From Nitrospirota bacterium (GTDB taxonomy: Bacteria > Nitrospirota > Nitrospiria > SBBL01 > JAADHI01): a DNA stretch of 64,000 nucleotides. The notes under the pieces were generated by a model, which saw only the letters and a program-made list of their open reading frames with translations, was not told the origin of the DNA and did not search any database. The position numbers and the translations under genes were made by a program. The stretch spans positions 16,168 through 80,167 of the forward strand of contig JAJDBU010000072.1 in the NCBI GenBank assembly GCA_029261195.1, written 5' to 3'. Shown here piece by piece: positions 9,332-17,686 of the stretch (within the stretch, counting starts at the first letter, position 1; every line of letters starts with the position of its first letter).

Positions 9332-9378
9332 AAAGCCGTCTTAGCTCTGATTTTTCCGAGCAGGTATCAGACGGCTTT
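9332..9378. other. Intercistronic inverted repeat between the OmcA/MtrC and MtrA-like genes
   Basis: AAAGCCGTCT (9332-9341) and AGACGGCTTT (9369-9378), perfect 10-bp arms. Confidence 0.75.
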
Positions 9379-9383
9379 TATTT

Positions 9384-11564
9384 TTACTGAAACTGATGAA
9401 CGGTTTTGATATCTGCGAGCGCACCTTTTCCGTGACAGACCGCACAGGTTTCGACCACTAGGCCTGCCGAGGTAGAAGTCAATGCCCCGTTCGCTGCCTG
9501 AGTCACATCGAAAGCCCCACCATTCTGCTTCATATGTTCAGTTGCCAAGATGCTGGTGTGGCAGGAGGAGCAGACGGCTGTGTTCGGAGTGATATTGACA
9601 TCATCCAATGGGTCGGCAAGGTTGACACCGGTATCAACCGTTGTTGCCAGGACACCTGTTCCAACGGGATAGTAGGTATCGCCCAGGTGGCATTGGGAAC
9701 AATTGTTCAGGTTACCCGGAAATACCACCCCCGTGAAATCGTGAAGACGACTGCCGAATCCATAAACGTAAAGCCCCATCCCGTCAGCGCCTGCATGAAG
9801 GGCATGAATCATCCGTTTAAAATCGATGGATTCTTCCTTCTTTCCGTCGGGGGTCGTTGTTGGATCGGCAGGACGCCGACTCACATCGGTGTTATTTGCA
9901 TTATGGCAACCGAGGCAGAGATCGACATTGTCGGTTCGGTTTGAACCATGGAGACTCAGCGATTTATGACAATTGTTGCATTTGTCCATGTCGACAACGG
10001 CTCTCCTTTTCACAGGCGTCGCATCCGTGATGGAAAAGAAGTCCGTCGCTCCCTTCACAGCGATCCTCTCGACAATGCCGTCACTATCGACATCTACCGC
10101 TGGATGTCCCTCTAATGTCGCCATACCCGAACCTGTGGCGCCCGTCGGAATCGCAACAGTAGAAGTCATTGTGAAAGTTCCATCACCATTGGCAATGGCT
10201 GCGCCTCCTAAAGGATTAAGGCTAACCATTGAAGCAGGCGTTTGACCACTTCCCGTGTTATCGAAATCACTTGAACTCCAGGCAAGATCAATTGCTAGAC
10301 GACTTGCCCCTCCTCCCTGAACAAATGGCGCATCGCTTTGAACATTGTAGGCTGCATCGCCATTACTTGGGTCTGTGACCGAGAAGGTAATCATGGGGAA
10401 TGTCCCTGGGGTTCCATTGGTGACCGAGTGAATATTAAACTTAAATGCGGCGGCGGCAGTATCAGTAAGGATGGCGTGACTTGTGTCGATTCGCCCGATC
10501 AAACCGCCATCACTGTGGCAGCTAGTGCAGTCTGCATTACTGGCAACTACAATATTGGCGAGGCTATGATTTGCGCCAGTTGCAAAGTTCACGTCGTCGT
10601 GGCAGGAAGCGCAGGCTTCCATCGTGGGGGTCTTAAGCCAATTCTGGGCATCCGGCGTTTCGGTGTCGGTTTCGTTGTGACAGGTTCGGCAGTTGCGGAT
10701 ATCCTGAGGCCAAACGACTTTGGAATAGTCATGTTTCGTGTCTCGGAAGCCCCATATTGCATATTCTCCACCAGCGACGACGCTGGGCAATGTTGATCCC
10801 CGGTGTATTTTGTGGATCATGACCTTGAAATCGAGGGTGTTTCCACTATTTGCATCGGTAGAACCAGGATTGTGACAGCTCACACAATATTCGGTATCGA
10901 AGCGGGCGCTGCCATGCATGGATAATTTGTCGTGGCAGACATTGCAGGATTCCGTCTTAACAATTTCGCGGGTGAAAATTCCTGTTGTTGCGCCATCCGA
11001 GGGACGAAAAGTGTAGACCGCGTTGCCTATTGAGGTGGCCCCGCCGCGGATTTCAAATCCAACACGGTGAGTCAGTGCCGCATCGTAGGGTAGGGCGGCA
11101 TTGTTCAAGTCGACTGCAAAGGTATAGCTGTAAGTGCCGTCCAGGTGATCTACAAGGGTTCCGCTTGCGCCGCTTTCAGTTGCCGCCTGGATTTGAGCAA
11201 CCGTGCCCGATCCCCCTCCTCCCGGCTCTTCGGTCCGCGTGATGTAGTTTTGCCACTCACTGGCACCGCCATTAATGCCCGGTACCAAACGCGAAATAGA
11301 AAAACTGATGTTACTGTCCGATAAACCGGTAACCAGATTCTCTTTGTCATCCTTAAGGGTGAACTGAACCACTGCGGGGCTGTTGATCGTTACATCGGTG
11401 ATGCTTGGCGTAATTTTTCCGGCATCAGCAAGTCGTATGCTTGCAGATCTTCCCGGCTGTCCCTGAGGACCTACAGCGCCCTGATCACCATCGCTGCATC
11501 CCAAAAAAATGAGTGCGGGTAAGAGCAGAAGGAAAGCCCCTTGAAATTTACATAAGCGATTCAT
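9384..11564 (-). CDS. OmcA/MtrC-family decaheme c-type cytochrome, surface lipoprotein
   Basis: Lipobox LIFLGC; ten CXXCH motifs (CNVCH, CVSCH, CRTCH, CASCH, CTSCH, CNNCH, CLGCH, CSQCH, CSSCH, CAVCH). Start refined to MNRLCKF with AAAGGAGG upstream; track start 11588. Confidence 0.93.
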   Translation of the reverse strand: MNRLCKFQGAFLLLLPALIFLGCSDGDQGAVGPQGQPGRSASIRLADAGKITPSITDVTINSPAVVQFTLKDDKENLVTGLSDSNISFSISRLVPGINGGASEWQNYITRTEEPGGGGSGTVAQIQAATESGASGTLVDHLDGTYSYTFAVDLNNAALPYDAALTHRVGFEIRGGATSIGNAVYTFRPSDGATTGIFTREIVKTESCNVCHDKLSMHGSARFDTEYCVSCHNPGSTDANSGNTLDFKVMIHKIHRGSTLPSVVAGGEYAIWGFRDTKHDYSKVVWPQDIRNCRTCHNETDTETPDAQNWLKTPTMEACASCHDDVNFATGANHSLANIVVASNADCTSCHSDGGLIGRIDTSHAILTDTAAAAFKFNIHSVTNGTPGTFPMITFSVTDPSNGDAAYNVQSDAPFVQGGGASRLAIDLAWSSSDFDNTGSGQTPASMVSLNPLGGAAIANGDGTFTMTSTVAIPTGATGSGMATLEGHPAVDVDSDGIVERIAVKGATDFFSITDATPVKRRAVVDMDKCNNCHKSLSLHGSNRTDNVDLCLGCHNANNTDVSRRPADPTTTPDGKKEESIDFKRMIHALHAGADGMGLYVYGFGSRLHDFTGVVFPGNLNNCSQCHLGDTYYPVGTGVLATTVDTGVNLADPLDDVNITPNTAVCSSCHTSILATEHMKQNGGAFDVTQAANGALTSTSAGLVVETCAVCHGKGALADIKTVHQFQ

Positions 11565-11623
11565 CATCAACCTCCTTTGCATTTTCATTCAAATGATTCT
11601 CTTTTTCTTACCACTTAGGCTTC

Positions 11624-11638
11624 GCAAACCTCATACCA
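11624..11638 (-). promoter_or_regulatory. Sigma54 promoter of the omcA/mtr operon
   Basis: Minus strand TTGGTATGAGGTTTGC matches TGGYAYRN4TTGC; about 60 bp upstream of the start codon. Confidence 0.7.
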
Positions 11639-11781
11639 AATGCAAGGCATTCTTGACAGAAAAGACTTCCATTCTTATTATTCAATAATAACGCTTAAAA
11701 TTTAATGAGTTACATCATATGGAGTTTTGTTTTGATAAGAGACTTTTTCATTTTTGCCTTTTAGGCGCCCTCTAATATTAG

Positions 11782-11805
11782 TGACAATTGTCATTCTTTA
11801 ATGAC
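11782..11805. promoter_or_regulatory. Putative enhancer-binding-protein site B
   Basis: TGACAATTGTCA (perfect palindrome)-N8-TGAC; 144 bp upstream of the -24 element, as at site A. Confidence 0.65.
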
Positions 11806-11953
11806 GATATCCCTTGATTGGAAGATCATCATTCGAACTACTGTCAAGACTGTCGTCGTTGTTGCGATCATCTAAATCGCCGATTTTCAGCTTCATCTTA
11901 TTAAATGTCCCATCAGAAGGTTTCATTCAGAGAGATAGATTCTGACAAGGGAT

Positions 11954-12394
11954 TTAATCGGACGGTTCCTGAGATGTTTCTTGCCTTTTATTCAATGTGT
12001 CCCTTAATCGCTTGGTTTCCCGGTAGGCACGATCCAGCGCGAGTCCTTTCTCGACCGCTGCTTCCAATATTTCCAGATTTTTAAATGGTTTTGTGAGATA
12101 GTCGAAAAGACCTTCTCGAACTACACGGACGAAATTACTCTCATCCGGATATCCAGTCATCAGGATTGCAACTTGTCCGGGACGATCCTTCAGCATATCC
12201 TGCAAAATATTCAGCCCCTGTTCATCCGGCAGACGCTGGTCCATCAGGATAAGATTAAAGTCCTTTTCCCGAAAGAGGCGCCGGGCCTCCGATCCCGTGG
12301 ATGCGAGTTGAAGATCAATCGGCTTGCCGCGAAAGAGTCTTTCAAATAATTTTAAAGTGTAGGGGTCGTCATCAACGACAAGGATCCTAAGCAT
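11954..12394 (-). CDS. Orphan response-regulator receiver domain, no output domain
   Basis: DDD, LMDQRLP, LTKPF receiver residues; closely similar to N-terminus of the 13139-14521 regulator at protein and DNA level. Confidence 0.92.
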   Translation of the reverse strand: MLRILVVDDDPYTLKLFERLFRGKPIDLQLASTGSEARRLFREKDFNLILMDQRLPDEQGLNILQDMLKDRPGQVAILMTGYPDESNFVRVVREGLFDYLTKPFKNLEILEAAVEKGLALDRAYRETKRLRDTLNKRQETSQEPSD

Positions 12395-12423
12395 TCCTAC
12401 TCACTCACTGTTTTAAGAGCTTG

Positions 12424-12873
12424 TTAGTTCCCTTTATGTGAACTATATACAAAGGTTGAACCATCTTTTCTGATTGCAATCACTCTGAAGTCGTCTTTCC
12501 TGTTTCCCTGTTCCATTCCGGGCGCCCCTGTCGGCATCCCCCGAACAGCCAAGCCCCTTATATCGGGTCTTTCTTTTAGCAGTCGCCGAAGATCACTGAC
12601 AGGCACATGGCCTTCGAGCACATATCCCTCCACGACCGCCGTATGGCAAGAACTTAAATGCTGCGGTATTCCAAATTTTTTTTTGAGGGATGCCACATTT
12701 TCGACTGGCTTTTCAGTCACATTGAAGCCATTGTCATTCATATAGCGGGTCCAGTTTGAGCAACATCCACAAAATCGGCTTTTGTAGACCGTGATCTCTT
12801 TTGCTTGAACCACTGTCCAAACATTCTGGACCAGAAACGCAACGACCAATACAAACAAGATTTTTTTTATCAT
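12424..12873 (-). CDS. DUF411-family periplasmic metal-binding protein
   Basis: Signal peptide; VYKSRFCGCCSNWTRYMNDNGF; GIPQHLSSCHTAVVEGYVLEGHVP; RGLAVRGMPTGAPGME typical of DUF411. Confidence 0.88.
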   Translation of the reverse strand: MIKKILFVLVVAFLVQNVWTVVQAKEITVYKSRFCGCCSNWTRYMNDNGFNVTEKPVENVASLKKKFGIPQHLSSCHTAVVEGYVLEGHVPVSDLRRLLKERPDIRGLAVRGMPTGAPGMEQGNRKDDFRVIAIRKDGSTFVYSSHKGN

Positions 12874-12902
12874 CCTCGTCCTCCGTTTATCGGTGTGTAT
12901 CA

Positions 12903-12926
12903 GCCATCCTGCCTATGCAGGATGGC
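12903..12926. other. 10-bp perfect hairpin in predicted 5' UTR of the DUF411 operon
   Basis: GCCATCCTGC-CTAT-GCAGGATGGC. Confidence 0.7.
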
Positions 12927-12980
12927 ATGGTTTTTATCTCTATTATTTTAGTAGCCTAAACAGTTACTTATTTTGAATAC

Positions 12981-12997
12981 AGCAATCGGAATGCCAA
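12981..12997 (-). promoter_or_regulatory. Sigma54 promoter of the DUF411-orphan receiver operon
   Basis: Minus strand TTGGCATTCCGATTGCT; near-consensus -24/-12. Confidence 0.75.
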
Positions 12998-13067
12998 ATA
13001 AGGGGGGAGAAGGCCGGATGCCTATTCCCTGCCGACGATGCAGGGATCCTGGCAGGTGCTTGAACGT

Positions 13068-13104
13068 TGTCACTGATCAATGACATCTATCATGATTCGG
13101 TGAC
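13068..13104. promoter_or_regulatory. Putative enhancer-binding-protein site C
   Basis: TGTCA-N8-TGACATCTATCA-N8-TGAC upstream of the DUF411 promoter. Confidence 0.6.
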
Positions 13105-13138
13105 GGTGGACCACTTGGTGTACTTGGTGTTGAAGCAA

Positions 13139-14521
13139 TTATGATGTAGGGGGTTTCCCCCACCGTTTCATCCGAACATACAGGTTTTGGCGTGGTATGC
13201 CGCTTAATCGGGCGGCCTCAGAGATATTGCCGTCGGTGGCCTTCAGAAGACGTTTGAGATAGTCAGACTCAAATACTTCACGCTCTTTCTGGTACAGGGA
13301 GATCTCTCCGGATTTCAGTATCGGAGCTTGCGTCTGCTGTGCTTTATTTTCAATCTGGTCTGGATATTCAATCTGAAATGCCTTGATCGGTCCGCCGGAA
13401 TGGAGTGCGACAATCCGCTCAATGGTGTGTTGGAGTTGTCGGACATTTCCCGGCCACGAAATCGTTTCCAATACCTCTATGGCCTCAGGCGTAATAGGAC
13501 CAACCTTCTTGCCGAAGCGGGTATTGAACTGGTCGAGAAAATAAAGCGCCAGAAGGGTAATATCTCCCCCTCTCTCTCGCAAGGGAGGAATTTTAATCGT
13601 GATCACATTAATCCGGTAGAATAGATCTTCTCTGAAATGCCCCTTTCTGACCTCCTCAATAAGCCGTTTGTTCGTTGCGAATATCAAACGGAAATTGCTG
13701 GAACGCAGCTTTGAGCTGCCAAGTCGAGAAAAGGTCCTTTCCTGTAGCACATGGAGCAGACTGCTTTGCATTTTTTCGCTCATATTGGAGATTTCGTCGA
13801 AAAAGAGAGTCCCGCCATCGGCCTTCTCAAAATAACCTGGCGTGGTCTTGATGGCGCCGGTAAACGCCCCCCGCTCGTAACCGAAAAGGGCGCTCTCTAG
13901 GAGTGATTCGGACAAACCCCCGCAGTTGACCACCAGAAAATCTCTTTTGGCATTTTGACTCAAGTCATGGAGATATTTTGCGGCTAGGCTTTTTCCGGTG
14001 CCGCTCTCCCCTTCCAGCAACACCGTTGCATCGAGGGAGGCGATCTGCTCCATTTGCGCCATCAGTTTCGCCATCGCCGGTGAATGGCCGATGAGCGTTA
14101 GTCCGGCCTTCCGAGTGTCGAGGACATTGCGCAAGCGCTTGATTTCACGGTATGCGCGATCAAGCTCAAGGGCCTTTTCGATCACGGCCTCCAATGCTTC
14201 CAGATTCTTGAATGGCTTGGTCAGGTAGTCAAAGAGGCCTTCCCGAACGGCCCGGATGGCGTCACTGACATCGGCATATCCGGTAATCAGGATGGCGACC
14301 TGCTGCGGGCGTTCCTTCCGCATCTCCTTCAGGATTTCGAGTCCCCGTTCTCCGGGAAGCCGCTGGTCCATCAGGATAAGGTTGTAGTCATGTGTTTGAA
14401 AGAGCCGGCGGGCCTCCGAACCGTCCGATGCAAGATCAAGCTTGATCGGTTTTCCCCGGAAAAGTCTTTCGAATAATTTTAAGGTGTAGGGGTCGTCATC
14501 GACGACCAGAATTTTAACCAT
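13139..14521 (-). CDS. Sigma54-dependent NtrC-family response regulator (receiver-AAA+-Fis HTH)
   Basis: Receiver; GESGTGKS Walker A; GAFTGA loop; C-terminal HTH EAARLSGIPRQNLYVRMKRW; overlaps kinase gene. Confidence 0.96.
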   Translation of the reverse strand: MVKILVVDDDPYTLKLFERLFRGKPIKLDLASDGSEARRLFQTHDYNLILMDQRLPGERGLEILKEMRKERPQQVAILITGYADVSDAIRAVREGLFDYLTKPFKNLEALEAVIEKALELDRAYREIKRLRNVLDTRKAGLTLIGHSPAMAKLMAQMEQIASLDATVLLEGESGTGKSLAAKYLHDLSQNAKRDFLVVNCGGLSESLLESALFGYERGAFTGAIKTTPGYFEKADGGTLFFDEISNMSEKMQSSLLHVLQERTFSRLGSSKLRSSNFRLIFATNKRLIEEVRKGHFREDLFYRINVITIKIPPLRERGGDITLLALYFLDQFNTRFGKKVGPITPEAIEVLETISWPGNVRQLQHTIERIVALHSGGPIKAFQIEYPDQIENKAQQTQAPILKSGEISLYQKEREVFESDYLKRLLKATDGNISEAARLSGIPRQNLYVRMKRWGKPPTS

Positions 14522-16004
14522 GCACTGTCTCATGAAGGTTGTCGGGCAGCCAAAGCGTAAACGCTGCGCCGCCTCCGGGATGATTGGTGGCGGTAATCAG
14601 CCCGCCATGCAGGATCGCAACATGCTGGACGAGTGACAAGCCCAAGCCGGTTCCTCTTGAACGGGTGGTAAAAAAAGGGGTGAAGATTTTATCGATGATT
14701 TCTTCGGAGAGACCCGGCCCCTTGTCCAGAACAGAAAGAGCCCATCCTTCTCCCCCTTCTCCGTCCCTTGATTCTGCGGAAAGGCGAACGGTCACCTTTC
14801 CCTTCTCGTCTGCCTGAAATGCATTTGAGATGAGGTTAAACAGGGCGTGACGGATCAGGATCGGGTCCACTTCAAGCATGACCGGCTGTTCCGGGAGTTC
14901 TGCTTCCATTGAGAGTGCATGTGTGGCACTCTGCTGGCAGAGGGCCATGATCTCCCCAATCAAGGACTTCATTTCAGTCGGTTTGCGATCGAAACATGAA
15001 ACTTTTGTAAATTCCATCATACGTTGCAGGAAGCTTCGGCAATCCTCTCCTGCGTTCTGGATATCCTCCAGCAATTCTCTTGTATTTTCCGGGTTCTTTC
15101 CCTCCCGCAGGGCGAGTTGCGCCATGTTGACGACACCGACCAGGGGATTGTTGATCTGATGCGCGATTTCCCCGATCATCAGGCCCATCGCCGAGAGTTT
15201 TTCAAGCTGTACAATTCTTTGATGTTCCATGTTTAATTTAGAAAACTGTGTCTCGATCTCTTCCTTGCGTTTTGTAATGTCCCTCATGATACCCACGGAA
15301 ATCCATTTTCCGGAAATTTCCGAAGCAGAGAAGGCATGTTCCATGGGAAATTCAGTCCCATTCTTCCTTTGCACCATCGTTTCAAAGGTATGTCCCAACA
15401 AAGGTTCCGTTCCTGTTCTCCTGAGTGCTTCGACATGTTCCCGAAACACGCCATGATATTTTTCAGGGATGATTGTCGAGAGCATGCTGCGTCCGATGAC
15501 TTCCGAGGCCTGATAGCCGAACAGCTTTTCTGCAGCGGTATTCCAATACAATACAGTTATTTCGTGGTCGATCATGGTAATTGCATCCAGAGACTTTTCA
15601 GTGACAGTACGAAGTTTAGCTTCGCTCTCGCGAAGCGCCGTCTCCGCCATCTTTGATGCTATGCTTGCCGACCGATATTGATTAACCAGAATTGCGGTGA
15701 TCCAGATGACCACCAGTGCGAGCGCCCGATTCAAAAGCACAACCCAGAGGACACCCCCCGGAGGAGATAAAAAATAACCCAGAAGAGTCAGTAATGAAGC
15801 GGCAACAGCCGTTAGATAAGTAAAGCGAGCCTGCGGAGAAAAAAAGGAGAGAAGCACCAGAAGCACGTAAGGCACCCCGCCTGCGTATCCCAGTTGAATG
15901 GCAAGATCAAATACAAAGATCCCGTAGCCCCACATGATGATAAGAATAATCAGCTGCCTGTGGGGGAACTCTCCTCTCAAGGCAATTTTCACACGATCGT
16001 TCAT
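14514..16004 (-). CDS. Membrane-bound PAS-domain sensor histidine kinase
   Basis: N-terminal TM helices, PAS, H-box IGEIAHQINNPLVG, N/G boxes DKGPGLSEEIIDKIFTPFFTTRSRGTGLGL. Confidence 0.96.
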   Translation of the reverse strand: MNDRVKIALRGEFPHRQLIILIIMWGYGIFVFDLAIQLGYAGGVPYVLLVLLSFFSPQARFTYLTAVAASLLTLLGYFLSPPGGVLWVVLLNRALALVVIWITAILVNQYRSASIASKMAETALRESEAKLRTVTEKSLDAITMIDHEITVLYWNTAAEKLFGYQASEVIGRSMLSTIIPEKYHGVFREHVEALRRTGTEPLLGHTFETMVQRKNGTEFPMEHAFSASEISGKWISVGIMRDITKRKEEIETQFSKLNMEHQRIVQLEKLSAMGLMIGEIAHQINNPLVGVVNMAQLALREGKNPENTRELLEDIQNAGEDCRSFLQRMMEFTKVSCFDRKPTEMKSLIGEIMALCQQSATHALSMEAELPEQPVMLEVDPILIRHALFNLISNAFQADEKGKVTVRLSAESRDGEGGEGWALSVLDKGPGLSEEIIDKIFTPFFTTRSRGTGLGLSLVQHVAILHGGLITATNHPGGGAAFTLWLPDNLHETVHG

Positions 16005-16192
16005 GCACCCCTTTCTATAATGTGAACTGAAGCGCTTCGTTGTAGATAAGGTCTGACTTCATTTTCCCTGGTTAGTTCAAAGCCCCTGCTTAGTTCAAAG
16101 TAAAAACCTACTTCTTTTAGATAAATTTTTCAATTTATACTTTCAGTCTGAGTATAATGACCGGTTATAGTATTTAAAGGCATTCAGGTTTT

Positions 16193-17659
16193 ATGAGATC
16201 AGGGGTTTGCTGCTTGAGTATCGACCCGAAACATCGTCTTTTTCTCACAATTGATCAGGGCGGACATGCAAGCCGTGCTTTCGTATTTGACGCGCAAGGC
16301 GCAGTGCTTGCCAAAGCATCCTGTACGATCAAAACAGACCGTCCCTTACCGTACTGGGTCGAGCACGATGCTGAAGACTTAATCGCTTCAATCCAAGAAG
16401 CGATTAATCAAGCGGTCTCACAATTAGGTAAAAATCAGGACAGGCTCTATGCCGCTGGTCTCGCCACGCAACGGGCCAGTATTGTGTGCTGGAATCGCTT
16501 TACAGGAGAGGCCTTGTCCAAAGTCCTCTCCTGGCAGGACCGGCGTGCGGCAGACTGGATGGAAGCGCTTACGCTGGATTCCTCAGATCTCCACCGGCGC
16601 ACAGGTCTCTTCCCTTCAGCCCATTATGGTGCAAGCAAACTCCGATGGTGTCTTGAACACCTCCCTGCTGTGCAAACAGCCTTGCAAAACGGAACACTCC
16701 TTATGGGTCCTTTGGCCGGTTTTATTATTGCCCGTCTGACGGAAGAAGGGCAAAGCTATGCTGATCCGGCAAATGCCTCAAGGACACTGCTATGGGATAT
16801 CCTGACTGAAAATTGGGACAATCTTTTATTGAAGAGGTTTAAAATTCCGATCACTGCCCTGCCCTTATGTGTGCCGTCCCGCCATGCATTCGGGCATATT
16901 GTCCTTTCCAAAAATCGCATTCCTCTTACCCTTGTTACAGGAGACCAGTCTGCGTCCCTTTTTCATGAGGGTCAGCCTAAGAGAAATGCGGTTTACATTA
17001 ACCTTGGAACCGGCGGTTTTCTTCAAGGTCTGCAAAAACAGCCAATAAAATCAGAGCGCTTATTATCGAGCGTTGTACTCTGTGAAAAAAAGGAAAGGGT
17101 CTATGCACTAGAAGGAACAATTAATGGCGCAGGTTCAGCCCTTGCGTGGTTTTCCGGTCAATACCAGGTGGACAAGTGGTTTGAGTCTGCCGAAGACTGG
17201 TTGGGAAAAACGCTTGCGCCACCGCTTTTTATCAATGCCGTTGGCGGTCTGGCTTCTCCTTATTGGATACCCCGCCTATCATCACAGTTTATCGGCGATG
17301 GAGATCTCACTTCACGATTTACTGCCGTGATTGAAAGCATCCTTTTTTTGATACAGGTTAATCTGGATGAGATGAGGAAGGTGATTGAAGCTCCCTCAGA
17401 ATTGATTCTCAGCGGAGGTCTCTCCGCAATAGACGGCCTCTCCCAGAGGCTTTCAAATCTTTCCGGAATTTCAGTGAATCGTTCTGAAGCCTCGGAGGCA
17501 ACAGCACGCGGTCTCGCCTTCCTCTTGACAAAGCCAGACTCTGCCTGGACAGCGGGCCTTAAAACAAGGCGGTTTTTTCCGGAAGATGACCAAGGACTGA
17601 GATCTCGTTATGCCCGCTGGCAACAGGAAATGAAGAAAGCGATTGAGCAAGAGCGATAA
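16193..17659 (+). CDS. FGGY-family carbohydrate kinase (glycerol-kinase-like)
   Basis: LFLTIDQGGHASRAFVFD; SWQDRRAADWM; LVTGDQSASLF; NLGTGGFL; LSGGLS. Confidence 0.85.
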   Translation: MRSGVCCLSIDPKHRLFLTIDQGGHASRAFVFDAQGAVLAKASCTIKTDRPLPYWVEHDAEDLIASIQEAINQAVSQLGKNQDRLYAAGLATQRASIVCWNRFTGEALSKVLSWQDRRAADWMEALTLDSSDLHRRTGLFPSAHYGASKLRWCLEHLPAVQTALQNGTLLMGPLAGFIIARLTEEGQSYADPANASRTLLWDILTENWDNLLLKRFKIPITALPLCVPSRHAFGHIVLSKNRIPLTLVTGDQSASLFHEGQPKRNAVYINLGTGGFLQGLQKQPIKSERLLSSVVLCEKKERVYALEGTINGAGSALAWFSGQYQVDKWFESAEDWLGKTLAPPLFINAVGGLASPYWIPRLSSQFIGDGDLTSRFTAVIESILFLIQVNLDEMRKVIEAPSELILSGGLSAIDGLSQRLSNLSGISVNRSEASEATARGLAFLLTKPDSAWTAGLKTRRFFPEDDQGLRSRYARWQQEMKKAIEQER

Positions 17660-17686
17660 GACCAAAACAAAGGAGAAGGAATAACG

